From positions 1-10,487 of the forward strand of contig CAZFNS010000031.1 of NCBI GenBank assembly GCA_964520475.1: a stretch of DNA of 10,487 bases, in the 5' to 3' direction. Both the position numbers and the translations under genes were made by a program. The DNA comes from Ruminobacter sp964520475. Lineage in GTDB: Bacteria; Pseudomonadota; Gammaproteobacteria; Enterobacterales; Succinivibrionaceae. The notes below the pieces were generated by a model. That model searched no databases, was not told the origin of the DNA, and was given only the letters and a program-made list of their open reading frames with translations. Below are positions 5,471 to 10,487 of the stretch, in pieces; within the stretch, counting starts at the first letter, position 1; every line of letters begins with the position of its first letter.

Positions 5471-6580
5471 TCAAACCCCGGCCCCGGCGGAGCGCTCCCG
5501 CGCCCCGCCGAAGAGCGCGGCGGCGTTTTCCCAGAGGCGCGCCGCGGCGGTTTCCGGGTCGAGGCCGAGCAGCCCGGCAACCCGGGCGAGCACGAGCGGC
5601 AGGAAGGCGGGCTCCGCGGGGACGAGCCCGGGGCGCCCCGCCCCGTAAAAGCCGCCGTCGGATCCGTCCGGGGCGAGGCGCGCGTAGGGGAAGTCGGTCT
5701 CGAGGACGAGGCCGCCCGCGCCCGCGCGGCGGACCGCCTCGCGGAGCGGCCCCGCGCGCGGGGAAAGGAGCGCGGGCCCGATCCCGAGCTTCAGGCCCCG
5801 CCGCAGGTACTGCCCGGCCAGCTCGGGGCCGCCCGCGAAAGCGTGGATCGCCCCGGCGACGGGGCCCGCGGCCCTGAGGGCGCGCAGGACCTCGCCCGCG
5901 CCGCCCACGCAGTGGATGCTGACGGGCAGGCCGCGGGCGGCCGCGTACCCGAGCTGGAACCGGAACGCCTCCTCCTGCCGCGCGAGCGGCACGGACGCGG
6001 CGAGGCGCCGGTCGATCCCGATCTCGCCGACGAAGGTTCCCCCGGGCCGGGCCGTCATGAAGGCCGCCTCGGCCTCGAACTCCCCGGGGTCGAAGGAGAG
6101 CGCGCCGCGCGGGTGGCAGCCGAACCCGAACACCGCGCGCGGGGCGTCCGCGGGGAAGGCCCCGCCGGCCGCGCGCCGCAGGAGCCGGTAAAGCAGGCGG
6201 TTCCGGCGGCCCTCGCCGCACCCGGCCGCGGGAACGGCGAGGAGGCGCGCCCCGGCGGCGGCCGCCCGGGCGGCCGTCCCGGCGAGGCCGCGCGCGAGCT
6301 CCGCCCGGACCTCCGCGGGAAGATCCGCGAAGAGCCGCAGGCACCCGCGGGCTTCGGCGCGGGAGGCGATGGCGATCGAGCCGTCCCCGAGCCGGCGCGG
6401 TAAAACCGGGCCGGAGGGGGCGGCCCCCTCCGGCCCGGCGCCGGCCCGCCCCGCGGGCGGGATCTTCGCGCCGTAAAAGGCGGCGAGCGCGGCGTCCGCG
6501 GGCCCGAGCGGGTGGCAGTGGGCGTCCGCGAACGCCGGCGGGGGCGCCGGGTCCCGCCCGGCGCCCGGGGCGCTACTCAA
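5471..6580 (-). CDS. TatD-family metal-dependent hydrolase, enlarged
   Basis: 369 residues, against about 260 for typical TatD proteins. TatD enzymes are amidohydrolase-fold metal-dependent DNases/hydrolases. Metal-binding marks are all visible: DAHCHP (His21, His23), GFGCHP (His156, matching the GxHP region), GEIGID (Glu186), SIHC (His223), IHAFAGG (His246) and LETDFPYA (Asp296, usually LETDxP). The gap between the HxH and HP motifs is about 135 residues instead of about 55. It contains a Gly/Ala/Pro-rich loop (40-65) and an Ala-rich helical region (78-118), so there is an insertion of about 80 residues. The start is TTG 6580, which overlaps the end of yggE by eight bases; no ATG or GTG lies before the HxH motif. 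The Shine-Dalgarno is weak, suggesting translational coupling to yggE. The substrate is not predictable, and a role other than DNase is possible. Confidence 0.86.
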   Translation of the reverse strand: MSSAPGAGRDPAPPPAFADAHCHPLGPADAALAAFYGAKIPPAGRAGAGPEGAAPSGPVLPRRLGDGSIAIASRAEARGCLRLFADLPAEVRAELARGLAGTAARAAAAGARLLAVPAAGCGEGRRNRLLYRLLRRAAGGAFPADAPRAVFGFGCHPRGALSFDPGEFEAEAAFMTARPGGTFVGEIGIDRRLAASVPLARQEEAFRFQLGYAAARGLPVSIHCVGGAGEVLRALRAAGPVAGAIHAFAGGPELAGQYLRRGLKLGIGPALLSPRAGPLREAVRRAGAGGLVLETDFPYARLAPDGSDGGFYGAGRPGLVPAEPAFLPLVLARVAGLLGLDPETAAARLWENAAALFGGARERSAGAGV

Positions 6581-7364
6581 TGGTGAACACCACGCTGACG
6601 GAGTCGGTGAACTTCAGGCTGTCGGGCGCGTACACGCCCCCTTCCTCGGCCGAGCCCGCGACCGTGTCCGCCGCGACCGCCATGGCCCTCATGTTGCTCA
6701 CGGCCCGGTACGGGCGCGGCTCGAAGCCGTCCCGGCCCGCGCCGTAGGTCACGGAGCGCACCCTGCCGAGCTTCACGCCCAGGGTCTCAGCGATCTGCGC
6801 GGCCTTGGCCATGGCGTCGGAGACGGCCTCCCGGCGGGCCCGCTCCTTCACGGGCTTGGGATCCTCGACCTCGTAGTACACGTCCGAAACGGCGTTGATC
6901 CCCGCCTTCATGGCCGCGTCGAGCACTTCGGAGATCAGATCGAAGTTCTTGAGGCGCACGACGGCCGCGCGGGTCCCCAGGTACCCGGACAGCTTGCGCT
7001 CGTTGCTCCTGTTCTCGTAGAAGTACTCGGGCCGGACGCTGATGCTCTCCGCCCTGAGGAAGGCGTCGTCCTTCTCGAAGAGCGGGCCCGTGTTCTTGCC
7101 GGTCTTCAGCCCCTCGGCGAAGGCGCTCACCGCCTGCTCGGCGAGGCGGCGCGCCTCGCCGGCCGTCTTGGCCTTGCGCTCCACGGACACCCGCACGTAG
7201 GCCACGTCCGGCTGCGCCTTGACCTCGGACAGGCCCTCGAGGGCGATGGTCCGCGGGGGCTCCCGGCAGGCGTCCGCGGGGGCCGCGGCCGCGGGCTGGC
7301 CCCCCAGGACCGCGGCGGCCGCGACGGCCGACAGGGCGCAGCAGGTTCTTTTGCAAAATCTCAT
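6573..7364 (-). CDS. yggE: SIMPL-domain (DUF541) periplasmic protein, YggE-like
   Basis: 263 residues. YggE-type SIMPL proteins are exported envelope proteins linked to oxidative-stress tolerance in E. coli; their biochemical activity is unresolved. The N-terminus is a Sec signal (MRFCKRTCC, then a hydrophobic Ala/Val core) with likely cleavage near AAAAP at about residue 27. Family features follow: an early strand ALEGLSEVKAQPDVAYVRVSVE (in pieces, 41-62), AEQAVSAFAEGLK, SISVRPEYFYEN (about 108-119), GYLGTRAAVVRLKNFD, VLDAAMKAGINAVSDVYYEV, the ARREAVSDAMAKAAQIAETLGVKLG helix region (given here only as landmarks), and a final DSVSVVFTIE strand. The length is close to E. coli YggE (about 246). 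ATG 7364 has a good GGAGGA seven bases upstream. The TatD-like gene overlaps its last eight bases, so the two form an operon. Confidence 0.92.
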   Translation of the reverse strand: MRFCKRTCCALSAVAAAAVLGGQPAAAAPADACREPPRTIALEGLSEVKAQPDVAYVRVSVERKAKTAGEARRLAEQAVSAFAEGLKTGKNTGPLFEKDDAFLRAESISVRPEYFYENRSNERKLSGYLGTRAAVVRLKNFDLISEVLDAAMKAGINAVSDVYYEVEDPKPVKERARREAVSDAMAKAAQIAETLGVKLGRVRSVTYGAGRDGFEPRPYRAVSNMRAMAVAADTVAGSAEEGGVYAPDSLKFTDSVSVVFTIE

Positions 7365-7438
7365 AACGTAATCCTCCGAAAAACTTGACGTCGAAAGGTA
7401 AAACCGGACGGCGGGGCGGAGCCCGCGCTCAGAGGCAG

Positions 7439-7468
7439 ATTACCCCAAAACCGGGAAAAAATCGTCAA
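7439..7468 (-). promoter_or_regulatory. Candidate yggE promoter
   Basis: On the minus strand TTGACG (7468-7463) is followed after 18 bases by GGTAAT (7444-7439). The -35 matches the sigma-70 consensus at five of six positions and the -10 at four of six. It lies about 75-100 bases upstream of ATG 7364. Confidence 0.45.
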
Positions 7469-7487
7469 CTCAAATCAAAATTCCGGG

Positions 7488-7509
7488 AAAAACGCGCCCT
7501 TCCCGCGCG
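7488..7509 (-). terminator. Terminator-like hairpin facing left, upstream of yggE promoter
   Basis: On the minus strand CGCGC-GGGAAGG-GCGCG is followed directly by TTTTT. The stem is 5 bp, all G-C. No gene lies immediately upstream on this strand, so it may block antisense transcription coming from rsxA. Confidence 0.4.
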
Positions 7510-7549
7510 GCCCCGCCGCGGGCCCGGGCGGCCGCGCCGGGGAATTTTT
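7505..7549 (+). terminator. Terminator-like hairpin facing right, upstream of rsxA promoter
   Basis: GCGCGGCC (7505-7512) pairs with GGCCGCGC (7530-7537), and the structure is followed by CGGGGAATTTTT. The gap before the T-run makes it a weaker terminator. It overlaps the leftward hairpin, so the two could not form from the same strand's transcript. Confidence 0.35.
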
Positions 7550-7599
7550 GTCACGAGTTCCCGGGGCGCCGGAATTTGTCCCGCCCGCGGGGCAAAACA

Positions 7600-7608
7600 T
7601 GCTAAAAT
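7600..7608 (+). promoter_or_regulatory. Extended -10 promoter of the rsxABC operon
   Basis: TGC-TAAAAT is an extended -10 element 26 bases upstream of ATG 7634, which leaves a short leader of about 20 bases. No good -35 lies at 17 bases; TTTGTC is 22 bases away. Extended -10 promoters can work without a -35. CCCG-GTATA-CGGG forms a small hairpin in the leader, beside the Shine-Dalgarno GGGAG. Confidence 0.55.
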
Positions 7609-7633
7609 GTCCCCCGGTATACGGGAGCGGGCT

Positions 7634-8212
7634 ATGTCTTATTTTCTGCTGTTTCTGAGCGCGGCCGTGGTCAACAACTTCGTGCTCGTCAGGTTTCTGG
7701 GGATCTGCCCGTTCGTGGGCGTGTCCCGTCACCTGAGCTCGGCCGCGGGCATGGGCCTCGCCACGACCTTCGTGCTGGTCCTGACCTCGGCGGCGTGCCA
7801 CGCGGCGGATCATCTGATCCTGATCCCCCTCGGGCTCACCGACCTCAGGCTCATCGTCTACATCGTGGTCATCGCCGGCGCCGTGCAGTTCACCGAGATC
7901 ATGGTGAAGCGCCTGAGCCCGGAGATTTTCCGGCTGCTCGGCATCTACCTGCCCCTCATCACCACCAACTGCATCGTGCTCGGTCTCGCCCTGCTGAACG
8001 TGAGCCTCGGCCACACCTTCTTCGAGGCGCTGGTCTTCAGCCTCGGCGCGGGCGCGGGCTTCTCGCTCGTGCTCGTGATCTACGCGGCGATGCGCGAGCG
8101 GCTGGCGAACTCCGACGTCCCGGGGCCCTTCCGGGGCAGCGCCATCGCCCTGGTCACGGCCGGGCTCCTGTCGATGGCGTTCATGGGCTTTACGAACCTC
8201 ATCGCCGGTTAG
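7634..8212 (+). CDS. rsxA: Electron transport complex subunit RsxA (RnfA)
   Basis: 192 residues, nearly the same as E. coli RsxA (193). It is an integral inner-membrane subunit of the Rsx/Rnf complex, which couples electron transfer between NADH and ferredoxin-type carriers to ion movement, or in E. coli keeps SoxR reduced. ATG 7634 is preceded by GGGAG and gives the family start MSYFLLFLSAAVVNNFVLV. Conserved stretches: FLGICPFVGVSRHL (with Cys25), GMGLATTFVLVLTS, VQFTEIMVKRLSP, LLGIYLPLITTNC (with Cys113), LLNVSLGH, and DVPGPFRGSAIALVTAGLLSMAFMGF. Six membrane helices are expected. Cys25 and Cys113 lie in the places where this family holds an iron-sulfur centre shared with RsxE. An upstream in-frame extension to 7385 is not coding. 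rsxB follows after 60 bases. Confidence 0.96.
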   Translation: MSYFLLFLSAAVVNNFVLVRFLGICPFVGVSRHLSSAAGMGLATTFVLVLTSAACHAADHLILIPLGLTDLRLIVYIVVIAGAVQFTEIMVKRLSPEIFRLLGIYLPLITTNCIVLGLALLNVSLGHTFFEALVFSLGAGAGFSLVLVIYAAMRERLANSDVPGPFRGSAIALVTAGLLSMAFMGFTNLIAG

Positions 8213-8223
8213 CCCGGCGGCGC

Positions 8224-8247
8224 CGCGGGGCGCTTCCCCGCCCCGCG
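8224..8247 (+). other. Hairpin in the rsxA-rsxB gap
   Basis: CGCGGGGCG (8224-8232) pairs with CGCCCCGCG (8239-8247) around a six-base loop. It is followed by CGGAAAAAGG, with no T-run, so it is not a canonical terminator. It may act as an RNA stability or processing element that sets the rsxA to rsxB ratio. Confidence 0.45.
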
Positions 8248-8272
8248 CGGAAAAAGGATTGAAGAAAAAACA

Positions 8273-8824
8273 ATGCTGCAGAACATCGCGGTCATCCTGG
8301 CTTTCACGCTGAGCCTCTTCGGGCTGGGCCTCCTGCTCAGCGCGGCCGCGCGGAAGTTCCGGGTGGCCCCCGAGCACCCGGCGGCCGAGCTGATCGCGAA
8401 GGCCCTCCCGCAGGCGCAGTGCGGCCAGTGCGGCTACGCGGGCTGCGCGGCCTACGCCGAGGCCGTGGCGTCCGGGGCCGCGCCCATCAACCTCTGCACC
8501 CCGGGCGGCGACGTGACCATCGCGGCCCTCGCCGAGATCATGCACCTGCCCGCCGCCCCCGCCCCGGGCATGAAGGAGGAGGAGCGCGTCGCCGTGATCG
8601 CCGCCGCGGACTGCATCGGCTGCGCGAAATGCGCGCAGGCCTGCCCCTACGACGCCGTGGCGGGGGCGCTCCGCGAGCCGCACCGGGTCGACCCGGCGAT
8701 CTGCGTGGGCTGCGGCAAGTGCGTGGCGGCCTGCCCGAAGAACTGCGTGACCCTGGCCGCCCCGGAACCCACCCCCGACACCTGGGACTGGATCGTCGAA
8801 CCGCGGGAGGCCGGAAGCTCATGA
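8273..8824 (+). CDS. rsxB: Electron transport complex iron-sulfur subunit RsxB (RnfB)
   Basis: 183 residues, close to E. coli RsxB (192). RsxB carries electrons through several iron-sulfur clusters and is anchored by one N-terminal helix (about residues 3-24). After the anchor, a four-Cys domain QCGQCGYAGC with Cys50, 53, 58 and Cys75 (NLCTPGG) binds a [4Fe-4S] cluster. Two ferredoxin motifs follow: CIGCAKCAQACP (Cys114, 117, 120, 124) and CVGCGKCVAACP (Cys144, 147, 150, 154). All twelve ligands are present. ATG 8273 has AAGGA about 14 bases upstream, a rather long spacing, so initiation may be weak. The last bases overlap the rsxC start as ATGA, indicating translational coupling. Confidence 0.96.
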   Translation: MLQNIAVILAFTLSLFGLGLLLSAAARKFRVAPEHPAAELIAKALPQAQCGQCGYAGCAAYAEAVASGAAPINLCTPGGDVTIAALAEIMHLPAAPAPGMKEEERVAVIAAADCIGCAKCAQACPYDAVAGALREPHRVDPAICVGCGKCVAACPKNCVTLAAPEPTPDTWDWIVEPREAGSS

Positions 8825-10487
8825 CCTCGCGCTGGGACAGGATAAGGAACGGCGAGCCGTTCAAATTCAAGGGCGGGATCTTCCCCGCCGAGAACAAGCT
8901 GACCGCGGACAGCCCGATCGAGACGATCGCGCCGCCCGGGCGGCTCGTCCTGCCGCTCCGCCAGCACGCCGGGCCCCCGGGAGAGATCCTGGTCCGGCCC
9001 GGGCGGCGCGTGCTTAAGAACGAGCCGCTCACGGCCTCGGACGATCTCCGGCGCGTCGCCGTGCACGCCCCGCTTTCCGGAACCGTGGAGAGCGTGGGCC
9101 CGGCCCCCGTGCCCCATCCGAGCGGCTTCCCCGAGCCCTGCGTCGTCATCAGGTGCGATCCCCCGGACAGCCCCGGATACGGGGAGACTTACGAAAACCC
9201 CGCGTACCCCGGGTACGAGGACGAGGATCCCGCGCTCCTGCTCCGCCACATAAGCGCCATGGGCGTGGCGGGGCTCGGCGGCGCCGGCTTCCCGACCGCG
9301 GCGAAGCTCGGCGGCCCGGTCCGGGCGGGCGGCTGCCGCCTGCTCATCGTCAACGGCGCGGAGTGCGAGCCCTACATAACCTGCGACGACCGCGTGATGC
9401 GGGAGCGGGCCGCGCTGATCGCCGAGGGCGTGCGGGTGCTCCGGGCCGTGCTGAAGCCGGAATTCACCGTGGCCGCGATCGAGTCGAACAAGCCCGAGGC
9501 GATCCGGGCGGTCACCGCCGCCTTCGCCGCGGCCGGCGTCCCGGACGCCCGGGTCACGGTCATCCCGGTCAAATACCCGTCCGGGGCCGCGCGCAACCTC
9601 ATCGCCCTGATCACGGGGATCGAGATCCCCTACTCGGCGCGCTCCGCGGCTTACGGGGTCGTCGTGCTGAACGTAAGCACCGTCTGCGCGGCGGCCGACG
9701 CGGTGGTGCGGGGGCAGCCCCTCACCCGGAGGGTGGTGACCGTCGCCGGCACGGCCCTCGCGAAGCGCGGCAACTTCGATCTGCCGATCGGCTGCGGCGT
9801 GCCCCATATCCTCGATTGCCTCGGCTACCGGGCCCCCGCGACCCCGCGGGTCATCGTGGGCGGCCCGATGATGGGCTTCACCCTGCGCGACGCGGACGTG
9901 CCCGTGATCAAAACCACCGGCTGCCTCATCGCCCCGGGCGAGGACGAGATCAAAAGGGTCAAGCCCCAGGTGAGCTGCATCCGCTGCGGGCGCTGCGCGA
10001 AGGCCTGCCCCTCGCGGCTCATCCCGTACGAGCTCTACGCGTACTGCGCGGCCGGGCAGTACGAGGACGCGCGGAAGCGGGGCCTCGGGAGCTGCATCGA
10101 GTGCGGCTGCTGCTCCTGGGTGTGCCCGAGCGCCATCCGCCTGATCGCGGAGTTCCGCGCGGCCAAGGCCCAGCTCAGGATCGAGCGGATGAAGCGGGAA
10201 AAGCTGCAAACGGCCCGGATCCGCTTCGAGGAAAAACAGCGCCGCCTCGCCGAGGAGGAGCGGCTGCGCGCCGAGCGCAAGGCCGCGGCCCTCGCGAAGA
10301 TAAGGAGCCGGGGCGCCGCCCCGGCCGCGGCGGCTCAGGCAACCCCGGCTCCCGCGGCCCCGGCCCCGGCTCCCGCGGCTTCCGCCGCGGCGGCTGACCG
10401 GAACGCCCGGGCGGAGGAGCGCAAGCGGCTCGCCCTCGAAAAGGCCCGCGCCCTCCGGGAGGCGCGCCTCGGCCGGACGACCCCGGC
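8821..10487 (+). CDS. rsxC: Electron transport complex subunit RsxC (RnfC), partial (C-terminus beyond window)
   Basis: The frame opens at ATG 8821, overlapping the rsxB stop by four bases, and stays open for 555 codons to the window edge. E. coli RsxC is about 740 residues, so most of the protein is here. RsxC is the peripheral, NADH/flavin-binding subunit of the complex. Motifs: FKGGIFPAENK (16-26), HAPLSGTVES (82-91), the glycine-rich GVAGLGGAGFPTAAKL (148-163), LLIVNGAECEPYITCDDRVM (174-193), GGPMMGF (347-353), and two [4Fe-4S] ferredoxin motifs: CIRCGRCAKACP (Cys386, 389, 392, 396) and CIECGCCSWVCP (Cys425, 428, 431, 435). After about residue 445 it becomes a charged helical tail, then an Ala/Pro-rich linker (about 499-525), then more Arg/Glu/Ala helix. 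Such Ala/Lys-rich repetitive tails are known in gammaproteobacterial RsxC. Downstream rsxD, G and E are expected. Confidence 0.96.
   Translation, partial: MTSRWDRIRNGEPFKFKGGIFPAENKLTADSPIETIAPPGRLVLPLRQHAGPPGEILVRPGRRVLKNEPLTASDDLRRVAVHAPLSGTVESVGPAPVPHPSGFPEPCVVIRCDPPDSPGYGETYENPAYPGYEDEDPALLLRHISAMGVAGLGGAGFPTAAKLGGPVRAGGCRLLIVNGAECEPYITCDDRVMRERAALIAEGVRVLRAVLKPEFTVAAIESNKPEAIRAVTAAFAAAGVPDARVTVIPVKYPSGAARNLIALITGIEIPYSARSAAYGVVVLNVSTVCAAADAVVRGQPLTRRVVTVAGTALAKRGNFDLPIGCGVPHILDCLGYRAPATPRVIVGGPMMGFTLRDADVPVIKTTGCLIAPGEDEIKRVKPQVSCIRCGRCAKACPSRLIPYELYAYCAAGQYEDARKRGLGSCIECGCCSWVCPSAIRLIAEFRAAKAQLRIERMKREKLQTARIRFEEKQRRLAEEERLRAERKAAALAKIRSRGAAPAAAAQATPAPAAPAPAPAASAAAADRNARAEERKRLALEKARALREARLGRTTP

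Larger units (their letters stand above)
7365..7633. other. 269-base divergent intergenic region between yggE and rsxA
   Basis: This region holds the candidate yggE promoter (7439-7468), terminator-like hairpins facing left (7488-7509) and right (7505-7549), and the rsxA extended -10 (7600-7608). An upstream extension of the rsxA frame to 7385 lacks recognisable protein sequence and is not supported. Confidence 0.6.

Noticed and set aside
4455..5648. A 397-codon plus-strand frame
   Set aside because: It is antisense to the double DtxR gene and crosses its promoter and the end of the TatD-like gene. The product resembles no family.
5445..6344. A 299-codon minus-strand frame within the TatD-like gene
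   Set aside because: It is another frame of the TatD gene and encodes an Arg/Gly/Pro-rich string; the metal ligands lie in the overlapping 369-residue frame.
7475..8683. A 402-codon minus-strand frame across rsxA and rsxB
   Set aside because: It is antisense to rsxA and rsxB and composed of low-complexity Arg/Gly/Glu/His sequence. No ribosome-binding site or family motif.
8647..10209. A 520-codon open frame on the minus strand
   Set aside because: It is antisense to rsxB and rsxC, which carry complete iron-sulfur motifs on the plus strand. Long antisense frames are expected in DNA this GC-rich, and the product has low-complexity Arg/Ala/Gly/His composition with no recognisable domain.

Overview
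This is a very GC-rich window (about 70% by eye) with compact, mostly minus-strand genes, strong GC hairpins and a few AT-rich promoter islands. The gene content points to a Gram-negative proteobacterium, most likely a gammaproteobacterium: an LpxM-type lipid A acyltransferase, YbaK, a YggE-like SIMPL protein, and an rsx/rnf operon starting in the order A-B-C. That order is typical of gammaproteobacteria, whereas anaerobic Firmicutes and Bacteroidetes usually have rnfCDGEAB. Genus cannot be assigned from the window.

Layout. Positions 1-1690 hold three consecutive minus-strand genes for small low-complexity lipoproteins; the leftmost runs off the window edge. Each has a lipobox, a Tyr/Asp or Glu/Tyr-rich segment and a Pro/Arg/His or Arg/Asp-rich tail. 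Two share a short motif of the form (S/N)TMPH(Y/F)E(R/K)K. A TATAAT box lies upstream of the first, and a strong terminator lies after the second. Positions 1691-2218 are non-coding, with the promoter, hairpins and an AT-rich inverted repeat. Positions 2219-3767 hold lpxM preceded by an unrecognised 147-residue protein. Positions 4001-5318 hold ybaK preceded by a regulator made of two complete DtxR-type units fused head to tail. The regulator's promoter carries three tandem TATCGAT heptamers next to a TATAAT box. Positions 5471-7364 hold a long TatD-family hydrolase overlapping the end of yggE. A 269-base divergent gap follows. From 7634 to the right edge runs rsxA-rsxB-rsxC, with rsxC cut off by the window.

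How the genes work together. RsxA, RsxB and RsxC are subunits of the membrane Rsx/Rnf electron-transfer complex; D, G and E would be expected just outside the window. The other genes are separate housekeeping or envelope units: lipid A acylation, tRNA mischarging repair, oxidative-stress-linked YggE, and a metal-ion regulator. The most unusual items are the fused double DtxR regulator with its repeated promoter element, and the run of repetitive lipoproteins.
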